A stretch of DNA of 64,000 nucleotides from Marinilabilia salmonicolor (GTDB taxonomy: Bacteria; Bacteroidota; Bacteroidia; Bacteroidales; Marinilabiliaceae). Shown piece by piece: positions 15,473 through 24,293 of the stretch (positions are counted from its first letter, which is position 1; the number at the start of each line of letters is the position of its first letter). The translations under genes and the position numbers were made by a program. A model generated the notes under the pieces. That model did no database searches and was not told the origin of the DNA. It worked only from the letters and a program-made list of their open reading frames with translations. The stretch covers positions 1-64,000 of the forward strand of contig NZ_PVTS01000006.1 of assembly GCF_003003035.1 (NCBI RefSeq), given 5' to 3'.

Positions 15473-17914
15473 TCACAACATACTCTCCTCCGTGACCCAG
15501 TAATAATTTTGCCCAAGAGAACCAAAGCGTTCAAAATCGGAAGATTCATATAAATCTTTTTGGTCCTCAAAATAGCTGATCATCTCATCCAGTTTTTTAT
15601 CAGAAAGCACATTCTTATCCATTAAATCACGTATCCTGACCTGATATAAAAATTCCCACTGTACAGGCATGCCGGTACTCATCTCTACCGCATACCCGAT
15701 ACTGAGATTCTGAACATTCGGTGCCAGTGAAGATTTAACTTTTCCATGCAACAATCTTCGTGTAAGCAGTTCTTTCAGATAGACCCGAACCTTTACGTTG
15801 GAATGATAAACAGGAAGAGAATTGGATTCATTTGCAGATTCCTGATCATTCACAGGCAGTGAAAACATTTCCGCTCCGGATTCAAGACGTGCGGGTGATT
15901 GAGAGGTCACTCGGAAGCGCGTCAGGTCATCATAAAAGCCCTGTAAATCGTCATATTCCTGCTGATTCAGTAAAAGAACAAAACCAAGATCTTCTTTAGA
16001 AACTTTTATTTCCTGAGGTTTAATCCAAATGGGATTAACTGCCTTAAAGTTTTGTGCCAATTCTTCTTTAAACAAGTCAGGTGACGTCAAATCAAAACGT
16101 TTGAGAAAATCTGGATCACACCGGTTCTTGCTATTTCCCAAATCCCGGAAAGCATCCTTATAGCTATCGATTAGAGTCTGATTATCAAACTTAACTTCAG
16201 AAATAAAAGAGTCCAATGAAGCAGCAAACATATCCAGCGACAACATTTTTTCTTTTTCAGGAAAGACAATGGCTCCCTGAGTCATACTCTGCTCGGGGTA
16301 ATCGAGCCGGAAATAGTTTTTCTGACTTTCGGTAAAAAGATTTTCAGGACAAAATTGACTGGCATCCACAATAAGCTCTTTCTTATTGTCAGAGACCTGA
16401 TCGGCATACTTCTCAATAATTTCAGTAAGTTGCAGGGAAAAATTGTTATACCTGTTTGCTCCACCACTATAAATTTGGTTACAAAACAATCGGCAATTAT
16501 TATCCCCCAGTTGTTTTATCAATGAAGCATAAGACTGATTGTAATATTGCCCGTTTTCTCCTATAAGAACAATGATATTGGTAGCCTCCGGATCCTGACC
16601 TGCCATTTTTACCGCTTCTCTCAAACCGCTCCATGCATTACTACTGGTAATAGGAGAATAATCATTCAATAGCAATAATCTGTCAGAGGCAAAATTGAAT
16701 ATCCCTGTGTAATCATCCAGCAGACCATAGCTATCAACCTTTAAATCATCTCCCTTTATCATTGCCATAACCGCTCCAAACCGGTATTTAAAGTCGGTCG
16801 TATCGTTCGCAAAAAGCATCTGCAGATTTTGGACAGTATTTACCAGGGAAGGAAACTGTTGCATTGTGTTATGTGCGACTTCGAAAACAAAAATCACATT
16901 GATATCGTGCAGTTTCCGCTCAATCTCTTTATATTCAGGATAATAAACAGGATTACCATTAACATTTAAAATAAAATTATCTGATCGGTCGATTACCGGA
17001 CAAGGATATCCGGTTTTAATCACGAAATAGTCTCCTAACTTTGATTTCTCATAAACCGGTTGATAGGTCGAGACTCCGGGACGATTCCCGAAAAGCTCTT
17101 TTTGAGCACTTGGGCTATCCAGGATGCAAAAGAGTCGCTCCCCCACATTTTGAATGAGGGAAACGCTTGTCCACCCGGCGGTAATCTCCTCAATTTCATC
17201 AGCCGATATCTCCGGCTTATTGGTAACAAATACTTTCTTTTGATCCACAGACTTTTGCATCACATAAACAACCTCATGAAATCCGATGGCTCCCACAGAT
17301 TTCTTAAGATTTTGATTTGCAAATAAAAGCACGGAATCATTCCGAATCAGTTTAGAAGCATTGGTAAGAGAAAAAGTATCAGTAATGGCAGTAATCGTCT
17401 TGTTTTTAAAACCAGAATAAGAATTCGTAAAGGAAGATGAAGAGAGAATCATTTTGGATTGGTGAATCCATCCCATAAACTCCGCTTTTTTTCGATCCGG
17501 TTTTCGACCCCTGACAATCTCGGGATTGTATTTGATCAGCTTGAGAAACTCACCTCTTTGACCGATAACATAGAAAGGTTCCAGCAAAGAAATATCTTCC
17601 TTTTTCTCCAACTTTTGTGGCCGGGTCACGGTATGATTAGACAAATTTGCTGAATAGACAACCCAGGGATCATTACTCTTACCACTCTGGGGCTCCACCT
17701 GATGTCTTCCGTAAAAATTGTGCGAATATTGCCGGGGATAAGACTTTATCCATGTTAATCTGTTCACCGGAGCACAAGATCCCATAGCAAGCAGAAGAAA
17801 CAATAATGAAATTCCGGGACGAATTGTTCCTTGTCCTGAAAAAGGACAATTTCTCCGGAGAATCTTTAAAAGTGCAATTCCTTTATGATAATGATTTTGT
17901 TTGGGTTGGGTCAT
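15473..17914 (-). CDS. tssR: TssR, envelope component specific to T6SSiii
   Basis: This 813-residue protein begins with a long basic leader and then a hydrophobic segment ending LLLAMGSC (Cys47), a near-consensus lipobox, so it is probably exported and lipid-anchored. The middle (about 340-500) reads like a von Willebrand A fold: INVIFVFEVAHNTMQQFPSL, a later KYRFGAVMAMIKGDD and EATNIIVLIGENGQYYNQSY. Residue 348-352 ...VAHN... lacks a full DxSxS metal site. In this position, between the PKD protein and tssD, it corresponds to TssR, one of the proteins that replace TssJLM in Bacteroidota systems. It is 28 bases after the PKD gene. Confidence 0.78.
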   Translation of the reverse strand: MTQPKQNHYHKGIALLKILRRNCPFSGQGTIRPGISLLFLLLAMGSCAPVNRLTWIKSYPRQYSHNFYGRHQVEPQSGKSNDPWVVYSANLSNHTVTRPQKLEKKEDISLLEPFYVIGQRGEFLKLIKYNPEIVRGRKPDRKKAEFMGWIHQSKMILSSSSFTNSYSGFKNKTITAITDTFSLTNASKLIRNDSVLLFANQNLKKSVGAIGFHEVVYVMQKSVDQKKVFVTNKPEISADEIEEITAGWTSVSLIQNVGERLFCILDSPSAQKELFGNRPGVSTYQPVYEKSKLGDYFVIKTGYPCPVIDRSDNFILNVNGNPVYYPEYKEIERKLHDINVIFVFEVAHNTMQQFPSLVNTVQNLQMLFANDTTDFKYRFGAVMAMIKGDDLKVDSYGLLDDYTGIFNFASDRLLLLNDYSPITSSNAWSGLREAVKMAGQDPEATNIIVLIGENGQYYNQSYASLIKQLGDNNCRLFCNQIYSGGANRYNNFSLQLTEIIEKYADQVSDNKKELIVDASQFCPENLFTESQKNYFRLDYPEQSMTQGAIVFPEKEKMLSLDMFAASLDSFISEVKFDNQTLIDSYKDAFRDLGNSKNRCDPDFLKRFDLTSPDLFKEELAQNFKAVNPIWIKPQEIKVSKEDLGFVLLLNQQEYDDLQGFYDDLTRFRVTSQSPARLESGAEMFSLPVNDQESANESNSLPVYHSNVKVRVYLKELLTRRLLHGKVKSSLAPNVQNLSIGYAVEMSTGMPVQWEFLYQVRIRDLMDKNVLSDKKLDEMISYFEDQKDLYESSDFERFGSLGQNYYWVTEESML

Positions 17915-17942
17915 AATTTATTGATTAAACCGAAATTAAATG

Positions 17943-18830
17943 CTAACTATCCAGTTGAAAAACAAAAATTTTACTGATTTTCTTCTCTTCTTTATCTGAT
18001 AACTCCACAGAAACTTTTTCAATAATAGTATTGTTGTTTCGTCCAACAATCCGCAATCCCTGGCAATAGGAATAAAAATCGTTGTAACGCTCATTATTAA
18101 CAATAACTATCTTATCCGGATTATTGTCCAGATATTCATGAAGAATATAATTGTAGTTAATGTTAAAGGACTTACCATCTACAATATTTTGAAGTTTCTC
18201 TTTGATTTCTCTACAAATTCCGGCCAATACATCGTTGGTGTCGTCTTCATGATATTTGGGCAGAATTTCTATCTGATGCCTGACAGGATATTTAGTTTTC
18301 TCAGTGTTAATCATCACCTCATAAACACCCGGTTCGGAATAGGAATAAACAGCACTTTTGGAGCGGGCATCAACTATTCCGGTTTTTCCAAATTCCCATC
18401 TCCATTGTTCTGCATCTCCAATCCCTTCAAACAAAATCAATTCACCTTCAAAGGCAACATGAGGTGCATGAATGGAAACCATTTGATTTTCCTTCTCCTG
18501 AAATCCGGGTTTTACCGTGATAAAAAAATAATTTTCCATCTTTTTGTTAACAGTCAGCCTAACTTTATATCTACCGGGATCCTGAAACATATATCTCACT
18601 TGTTGCTTCGAAGAAGAATTCCCATCTCCGAATTCCCACAACCATTCCTGAGCATTATAGGTACTATCGGAAAATATAATGACTTCCCCCTGATCCACCA
18701 TCGTCTTTGATGCATCAGCTTCTATAATATTCTGGGGCGCAAACACCCGAAGAATAAAGATAAACAGCACCACCGTGGCTATTACACCGGACACAATCCA
18801 AAACACGAATGTATTGTGCGTATTTTTCAT
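17943..18830 (-). CDS. tssP: PKD-domain single-pass membrane protein of the T6SSiii complex, probably TssP
   Basis: This 295-residue protein has one transmembrane helix at about residues 9-31 and a periplasmic remainder. Two PKD-like repeats can be seen: WLWEFGDGNSSSKQQVRYMF with DPGRYKVRLTV (about 35-105), and WRWEFGKTG with YSYSEPGVYEVMI (about 112-185). The last 90 residues are a separate domain. T6SSiii loci carry a set of unique membrane and periplasmic proteins (TssN to TssR), and a PKD protein just upstream of tssR fits TssP. The exact letter is less certain than membership of the complex. It is separated from the gene before it by 327 bases, more than elsewhere in the operon. Confidence 0.6.
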   Translation of the reverse strand: MKNTHNTFVFWIVSGVIATVVLFIFILRVFAPQNIIEADASKTMVDQGEVIIFSDSTYNAQEWLWEFGDGNSSSKQQVRYMFQDPGRYKVRLTVNKKMENYFFITVKPGFQEKENQMVSIHAPHVAFEGELILFEGIGDAEQWRWEFGKTGIVDARSKSAVYSYSEPGVYEVMINTEKTKYPVRHQIEILPKYHEDDTNDVLAGICREIKEKLQNIVDGKSFNINYNYILHEYLDNNPDKIVIVNNERYNDFYSYCQGLRIVGRNNNTIIEKVSVELSDKEEKKISKIFVFQLDS

Positions 18831-19157
18831 TCGTTTAAAATTTTGTAATTATCTGATATAAAACTAATTAAAAATTTGAGAACGAATGTAACCGCTTCGC
18901 TCTCGCATAATATTTTTTAAACATGTTCTCTTGTGATTTATATTTAAAAAATATCATGCTCTTTTCATCCGTATAAAATTTATTAATTAAGGTCGGATGG
19001 AACTCATCCTGATAAATCGGGACTCATTACATCCTTTCCATTTATTGGTACTTCGATTAAGAAACTGTTTTAAGTTTTATCCTTTAAGATGTTTTCGAGT
19101 ATTGAACTCTCATCCTTCAAAAACATCTGCCAAAAACAAAATTTAAACAGTATCTGA
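18831..19157. other. Gap inside the T6SS membrane-complex genes
   Basis: This 327-base gap holds no gene. It contains one copy of a 42-base repeat (18963-19005) also seen at 42572-42614. Otherwise it is AT-rich and unremarkable. Confidence 0.45.
18963..19005. repeat. 42-base repeat with CATCCG / CGGATG arms, copy 1
   Basis: The sequence begins TTTCATCCGTATAAAATT and ends AAGGTCGGATGGAACTC. The words CATCCG and CGGATG are inverted arms about 20 bases apart around an AT-rich centre. A second copy at 42572-42614 differs at only a few central positions. Both lie in gaps between genes, one within the T6SS operon and one ahead of galM. Confidence 0.65.
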
Positions 19158-19661
19158 CTAATTTTTCTTGTGTTTCTGCAGTCCCATTTCACAATCCTGA
19201 AGATTGATGGTAAAATCTCTTAAGTTTTCTTTTTGACACCAAAGTTCTTTCCTGTCCGTCAACCACATATCGTACAAAGTGGAAATCTGTTCAAACATTT
19301 TATATCTTCTGTCCCAACTGTTCTTTAAGTAGATTCCCTTCAGATCGTTTAACTCATACCTTATGTCGTTCTCCTCATAACTGGCATAAACATTCGGTTT
19401 GAACTTTTTTATACCGTTGTATAAGGTATCACATTGAAGGGCTGCCATCGTTTGCAGTTCTCGAAAGCTTTCAATTCTTTCCATTCTGGTAACCAGTTTT
19501 TCCTTTCTTCCGAATACTCTCGAACTGCTATTGTTCTTGAGAAAGAAAAAACAGGTAATACTAAAAAGCGCAATAAAACAAACTGAAACATAAACCAATG
19601 CAATGCGCTTCTCTCTTTGATTAACATAATTTCCTGACACTTTTCTTTTATTTTCATCCAT
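19158..19661 (-). CDS. Single-pass membrane protein of the T6SSiii complex
   Basis: This 167-residue protein has a basic cytoplasmic start, one transmembrane helix at about residues 22-41 (ALVYVSVCFIALFSITCFFF) and a periplasmic helical domain rich in charged residues. It lies between tssO and the PKD gene, starts 19 bases after the tssO stop, and has the same topology as TssO, so it is a component of the membrane complex that substitutes for TssJLM. Which of the T6SSiii-specific letters it corresponds to (a second TssO-like protein, or TssQ/TssP) cannot be decided from the sequence alone; no lipobox is present. Confidence 0.55.
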   Translation of the reverse strand: MDENKRKVSGNYVNQREKRIALVYVSVCFIALFSITCFFFLKNNSSSRVFGRKEKLVTRMERIESFRELQTMAALQCDTLYNGIKKFKPNVYASYEENDIRYELNDLKGIYLKNSWDRRYKMFEQISTLYDMWLTDRKELWCQKENLRDFTINLQDCEMGLQKHKKN

Positions 19662-19680
19662 GGCGTTCAGCTGTTTTTAA

Positions 19681-20172
19681 CTATTGGTTTTCAGTATCGT
19701 ACAAGCTTGCATTCTTGTTTGACTCAATACATCTGATTAAATCCTCTTTAACCATTCTTAGTTGTGTTGAAACACTCCTAACCGAGTCCTTCACTCTTAA
19801 AAAATCGGAAAGCTGGGAAACCATCATCAAATGCAATCTGACATTTTCATCATCAGTGTTTTCCAAAAACCTTTGAAGCGTTAATTTTTTTCGGCTCACC
19901 ACATCCAGTAACAGACCCTCATTAAGATTTTTATTTCTGCCCATTAAAGAGAGCTGATCAATCAATGAATCAACTTTTGTAACAGCCTCCAACTGAACCG
20001 ATCGGATGGCATCATACTCTCTTGTTTTCAAGGCAATATTTTTATACTCTGCATCTGCAGTTCTGAAAAAGAAGAACATTGACAAAACAGAGATAAATAC
20101 AGTCACGACCAGAAAAACGGCAAACTTCAGGTAGGAAGCGACGATCTCCTTGTGATTTTGTGCTCTCATCAA
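19681..20172 (-). CDS. tssO: TssO-like single-pass membrane protein
   Basis: This 163-residue protein has a short basic start (MMRAQNHKEIVASYLK), a transmembrane helix at about residues 17-37 (FAVFLVVTVFISVLSMFFFF) and a periplasmic coiled domain. The pattern at the start (N-x-K-E ... FxxFxVVTVxxxxxxxFFxFR) is the one I associate with TssO of Bacteroidota systems. It should span the inner membrane as part of the TssN-R complex. Its start is only 16 bases from the end of a repeat element (20189-20373), so its ribosome binding site is right at the element border. Confidence 0.65.
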   Translation of the reverse strand: MMRAQNHKEIVASYLKFAVFLVVTVFISVLSMFFFFRTADAEYKNIALKTREYDAIRSVQLEAVTKVDSLIDQLSLMGRNKNLNEGLLLDVVSRKKLTLQRFLENTDDENVRLHLMMVSQLSDFLRVKDSVRSVSTQLRMVKEDLIRCIESNKNASLYDTENQ

Positions 20173-20188
20173 TTTTATATTTTCGAAT

Positions 20189-20373
20189 TAGTTTCTGTCC
20201 ATAAAGTACCACTTTTGTCCCCGAAGGATCGGGCCAGGCTGTTACGCTTGCCCCAAAATTCTCATTTATGATTAGTAAACTCCATTTTTGGCGGCTTCAC
20301 AAACCTAGCAATTGGCCCCTTCTAACTAGTAACATGACTAAAAACAAATTTTGCTCAGTTTATAGACAGACTA
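20189..20373. repeat. TIR element family A, copy 1 (between tssG and tssO)
   Basis: This 185-base segment begins TAGTTTCTGTCCATAAAGT and ends CAGTTTATAGACAGACTA, so its ends are inverted repeats of about 18 bases. The interior shares GTTACGCTTGCCC, CTCATTTA...TAGTAAACTCC and ACAAATTTTGCT with the copies at 32277-32473 and 55837-56002. It contains no open frame of note. It lies directly against a second element (20373-20533) and together the two fill the tssG-tssO gap. Confidence 0.75.
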
Positions 20374-20533
20374 ATTAGTGTCTGCAAGAAAACCCCTGGT
20401 TTTGGTTGTGCTTAATAAGAAAGCGTCAATTGCAAGGCGGGCGATGACTTAAAACAGAAGTTTACTTTTCGTAAATGACTGTTTTGAAAGCAATCCCAAC
20501 GCAGCAATTGGGGTTTTCTTACATGCACTAATT
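20373..20533. repeat. Second inverted-repeat element at the end of tssG
   Basis: This 161-base segment starts AATTAGTGTCTGCAAGAAAA plus CCCC and ends GGGGTTTTCTTACATGCACT plus AATT; the ends are inverted repeats of 24 bases with three mismatches. The interior holds AGTTTACTTTTCGTAAATGA, a hairpin that is also present, in inverse orientation, in the family A element at 55837-56002. The tssG stop codon (TAG, 20528-20530) lies inside the right end. A solo copy of the end is found at 35089-35111. No transposase is encoded. Confidence 0.7.
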
Positions 20534-21496
20534 AACCATAACAGTGTTGATACCTAAGAAATTATTATTAACCCTTCTTTCATTCCGCCCCAAAATAAAT
20601 CTGTTGGATTCAGGACTCATTCTATATTTCAAATCAATATGCTTATTGGCCGAAAACAGGTTGTCTGATAAACAGTTGATAATCTTTAAATCAACACCTC
20701 CAGGCAAGAAATTTTGCATACTGTCAGCATCAACTGGTCCAATCAAAACTTCAATGTCCTGTAACCCCTCTTCACAATATCCTTTCAATACAAAGTTTTG
20801 TCCCAAATGCACCTTCCCTAGACCCCCGGTATTTATCGCAATCTGTGGTTTTTTCCGATTCCGGGCAATGCCTATCTCAATATCCACACCGGTAATAAGA
20901 GAGATTACATCAGCGATTTTCAGAAAGCTGTTACGAATCGATGAAAAGAACGGAACCATTTTTAGGAATAATACAGCTTTGTGCAGGGGAATCTCACTCA
21001 AAACCGGCCAATATTCGGAAAATACTTCAACAAAATTCCGTCGATGACTTTTCTTATCATAATACAATTCCAGTCGATGCGTCAATACAGATGTGCGATC
21101 ACATTCAACCTCAAAGAGGCAAAAAAACCTCCTGGCAAAAAATTCCTCTTCACGGTGCTTGTTAAACTCCTGCAAGACCTGCTGTTTTGACTTACCAGGA
21201 TTGTGTTGAGCGTTTTTATGGAAAATTCCTTCAGGCAACCCGTCATAAATTCCACGTCTGTTAACACCTATTTCAACATACTTTTCGTTAAATCCACCCC
21301 CCAGCTGCTTCAGATTAACCTCACTAATATCTTTTGAGAAGCCTCGTTTAGCACCCCCTTTGCGCAGGAAAATAAACTGGTCGAAACGAAATCCCTGGTC
21401 AATTAGTAATGCAGCAATCACTTCCGGTTTAAAATCAGCTCCGGACTTGTTAATATTCTGCAATAACTTTATTTTTTTCAGGTTAGGTGTCATCAC
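20528..21496 (-). CDS. tssG: TssG, T6SS baseplate subunit
   Basis: This 322-residue protein has TssG features: a first block RFDQFIFLRKGGAKRGFSKD, the GGGFNEKYVEIGVNRRGIYD motif followed by GLPEGIFH (the position of the conserved GLxGxxxxLPxxY in the wider family), EEFFARRFFCLFEVECDRTS, and a C-terminal part including GTHxG-like VHLGQNFVLKGYCEEGLQDI. It pairs with TssF in the baseplate wedge. It begins 5 bases after tssK stops. Its last codon and stop lie within the terminal repeat of the element at 20373-20533, so the natural 3' end of the gene may have been altered by the insertion. Confidence 0.85.
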   Translation of the reverse strand: MMTPNLKKIKLLQNINKSGADFKPEVIAALLIDQGFRFDQFIFLRKGGAKRGFSKDISEVNLKQLGGGFNEKYVEIGVNRRGIYDGLPEGIFHKNAQHNPGKSKQQVLQEFNKHREEEFFARRFFCLFEVECDRTSVLTHRLELYYDKKSHRRNFVEVFSEYWPVLSEIPLHKAVLFLKMVPFFSSIRNSFLKIADVISLITGVDIEIGIARNRKKPQIAINTGGLGKVHLGQNFVLKGYCEEGLQDIEVLIGPVDADSMQNFLPGGVDLKIINCLSDNLFSANKHIDLKYRMSPESNRFILGRNERRVNNNFLGINTVMVN

Positions 21497-21501
21497 AATA
21501 T

Positions 21502-22653
21502 TTAATCAAGAAAAGTATAACCGGTTTTAGACTCTTTTCCAGTCATTTGTATTCTTTCCGAAACAACAATATTCTCTTTATGCTTGCCAATAAATTCCAA
21601 TTGACTGAGTTTACCCCACAATTCGCTAAGTACTCTTAAGAAAACTTCGACCTGCAACATTACGGTTCTAAGATTTTCAGGATCATAATCAAGATCAACC
21701 ATATCTGTAAGGATCTCCTCAAAAGACCCGGGAGTAACATCACTCCACTCATAGAAATATTTAAGTAACTCCTCTTTGTCAGATTCTTTAAAGAAGCTTA
21801 GAGAGACATAAAGTGTATGTGCCAGGGATGAAAAGTAATTTACAGTTTTAAGAGGGGCCTCTTTGAGCCCGTTATTCTTAAAATCGAAATAAATACCTGA
21901 ACTAAAACGCAATACTTCCTTACAAACAAGACCAATATTATAAGCTAAAACCTGCTCTCTGCCGGAATTGTAAATCTTTGACAGAATTGTTTTAGAGTTT
22001 CGAATGAGACTATGCAATAAATCACTAAACTGATGGTAATAACTTTTCAGTGCTTCATTTACTCCCATTGTAATGCAAGCAGGAATGTAATTATGATCTA
22101 TTTCATAATGTTGAGAACTCTTCCGGATCCGTCCGATAATTAGCGAATGACCTTTAATCTTCATTTCAGAACCAAAGGAAGGAGCAATGGCAAGAGAATA
22201 CGAAAAATCAACATCAGGCTGACGAGGCGGAGTCTCCATCGGGTCAAGTTCTCCTGCTGGGGAACGCTTAAACGGCTCGGCAGTCAGAATGATATTCCAG
22301 AACTGTATTTTAGAGGGATATTTATTCTCTTCCTTGCCACCTTTAAAACCAGCATTCAATTTGTATCCGTCTGCTTCTGAATTATATTTCAACAAAATAC
22401 CGGATGGAGTAATCGCATTACAGAATAAGACTTCAATATTTATACTATCATCAGCCTTGCCAGAAATCCTGATCATTTGCTCCAAATCGAAACCGGAAGA
22501 CGGTATGAAACCATATACACCAGGCAACAAACTAAGCTTAAAAGCATTGCTTATATAATTCAGGAAGAAATCTTCTGTCTGTCGAAAATGCAGTGCAGAC
22601 ACATTCATGCAATCCTGCCAGTTTACCAGTTTATTATTAGGGGTATTTTCCAT
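21502..22653 (-). CDS. tssK: TssK, baseplate-to-membrane connector
   Basis: This 383-residue protein starts with the TssK signature: VNWQDCMNVSALHFRQTEDF (compare the family I.W.EGM.L.PQHFQ). TssK links the baseplate wedges to the trans-envelope complex. It overlaps the end of tssN by spacing only (3 bases between stop and start) and is followed by tssG after 5 bases, so the three form a tight operon. The C-terminal part (RIQMTGKESKTGYTF) is short compared with proteobacterial TssK, as usual for subtype iii. Confidence 0.85.
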   Translation of the reverse strand: MENTPNNKLVNWQDCMNVSALHFRQTEDFFLNYISNAFKLSLLPGVYGFIPSSGFDLEQMIRISGKADDSINIEVLFCNAITPSGILLKYNSEADGYKLNAGFKGGKEENKYPSKIQFWNIILTAEPFKRSPAGELDPMETPPRQPDVDFSYSLAIAPSFGSEMKIKGHSLIIGRIRKSSQHYEIDHNYIPACITMGVNEALKSYYHQFSDLLHSLIRNSKTILSKIYNSGREQVLAYNIGLVCKEVLRFSSGIYFDFKNNGLKEAPLKTVNYFSSLAHTLYVSLSFFKESDKEELLKYFYEWSDVTPGSFEEILTDMVDLDYDPENLRTVMLQVEVFLRVLSELWGKLSQLEFIGKHKENIVVSERIQMTGKESKTGYTFLD

Positions 22654-22656
22654 AAG

Positions 22657-23499
22657 TTATTGCTGATCAATTTTAAACAATTCAACCCTCTTGGCCACGA
22701 TTTTATACTTTTCTCCTATCTTATTGTCTTTGAAAGTCTTCTCATAATCGATGTAATTCCTTGATTTAAAGAATGATTCCTTGACATAAAATATCCATCC
22801 CTCATCACTGTTCCCAGTCTGATAAACAATTGGTTCAGTGGGAGATTTCAAATTATAATCCATCAAAACCTGCTTGAACCACATTCCAAAAGGAATATCT
22901 TCAGGAGCTTTTGCATTAATCGTTATTGGGCCTGAATCACTCTGTTTTTTAAAAAGTTCCAATTGAATGACCTGCAGCTTATTATAATCGATGTAATCAT
23001 GTCCCTCAAACTTTTCACTTTTGGTGTAATCCCAAACCTTATGAATCTCTGCAGGAATGCCGAGAAATGACAAAAATGTTTTCTTAAACAATGATGGCAG
23101 AACAAATAATATTAAGGAAGTAGAAGCCCAAAAGCCGTAGTCCAATTCATTAAAAATGTTGAACATGAAGCCATAGGCAATCATTCCAACGAACAAAAGA
23201 AGACTCAGAAGTATGATCTCAAACAAAAATCCCGGTTCGGATTTCTTCACCCATTTAACCACAGGTAGAGCAATCAAACCAAAAATAAAATAGATTAAGG
23301 CTGATGAAATATACCCAAAAGGCATAAAATCATAATCCAGCAGCCCTAACAATGAGGGAACACAGAGCAATATCAAACAAAGAAGAAAGAATAAGATTAA
23401 CCTCTTGTTTTTTAAAAGATTATTCTTTTTGGCTACTATGACACCAACAAAAATCAAAAGAATTCCTATTAATGGATATAAGATATATTTTATTAACAT
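22657..23499 (-). CDS. tssN: TssN, multi-pass inner-membrane protein of T6SSiii
   Basis: This 280-residue protein has five transmembrane helices (about residues 3-23, 33-52, 60-84, 91-115 and 120-140) and a soluble C-terminal half with RNYIDYEKTFKDNKIGEKYK. TssN is found only in Bacteroidota systems and provides the inner-membrane anchor in place of TssL/TssM. It is the first gene of the T6SS operon here, so the main promoter must lie in the gene-free stretch upstream (23500-24236). Confidence 0.83.
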   Translation of the reverse strand: MLIKYILYPLIGILLIFVGVIVAKKNNLLKNKRLILFFLLCLILLCVPSLLGLLDYDFMPFGYISSALIYFIFGLIALPVVKWVKKSEPGFLFEIILLSLLLFVGMIAYGFMFNIFNELDYGFWASTSLILFVLPSLFKKTFLSFLGIPAEIHKVWDYTKSEKFEGHDYIDYNKLQVIQLELFKKQSDSGPITINAKAPEDIPFGMWFKQVLMDYNLKSPTEPIVYQTGNSDEGWIFYVKESFFKSRNYIDYEKTFKDNKIGEKYKIVAKRVELFKIDQQ

Positions 23500-24236
23500 A
23501 GTATTTTACAAATTTCTTTCTGAGAGTTGATTTGATGACAACAAAAACATTGGAACATCCTCTCTTAATGACGTCTAATACTTACTTAAAACACGGCCTG
23601 TATTCCTCCTGATTTTAAAAGAATAAAGAGTAGATGCGGAAGAAAATCAACCCCATACCCTCCATACAAACTCCCAACAACTTAAATATTTTTATGCTAA
23701 ACCTCTTTCATGAAAACCTGCCAGGCCCTAAAAACAGATTAAAAGAGTTTTGTCTAAGTAAACTTAGTTCTTTCCTGAAAATCAATAAATGAATCCGGAT
23801 TCCGACACTTCTTTATTCAAAATTCAAGAAGGATCAATTCTCCCCCAAAAAAGAGCGCATACCTCCTTCCCGGAATCAAACGAAAAGAATAAACAGTTCT
23901 GAATTCAGTGATATCGGTGATTCTTGAACACAGAAATACTCATTCCATTCAATTGATTATGAAGGAGTGAATTGTTTGGAACAATTTAAATAATGAAAAA
24001 ATGACTGGATAGAATCTGAGAAAAGCAGATGCTTGAATTGTGTCCTTTGCATTTGGGTTAGTTTTATTTGGGATTAGTAATTAAAATCTTGAGCAAAAAT
24101 ATTGCGGACTATTTTAAATGTCAAGTGGAATTATTAAAAAAACCAGAATTATTTCTCTTTGCACCACCTTGAAAGGTACCTTATTAACCTCGAAATCAAC
24201 AAACTGAATTTACCCTGCATCTCAGACTTTTGAGCA
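23500..24236. other. Gene-free region upstream of the T6SS operon
   Basis: This 737-base AT-rich stretch separates tssN from dcp; both point left, so it lies upstream of tssN and downstream of dcp. No gene of convincing quality is seen. No exact Bacteroidota -7 element (TAnnTTTG) could be picked out on the minus strand near tssN, so the promoter is not identified. Confidence 0.4.
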
Positions 24237-24276
24237 AAAAAAGGGATTACTCCCAAACTGGAATAATCCCTTTCTA
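24237..24276 (-). terminator. Intrinsic terminator of dcp
   Basis: The arms AAAGGGATTA (24240-24249) and TAATCCCTTT (24264-24273) form a perfect 10-bp stem with a 14-base loop; on the minus strand the stem is followed by a run of T. It lies about 20 bases after the dcp stop codon. Confidence 0.85.
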
Positions 24277-24293
24277 AAAAAAATAGTGAAATT

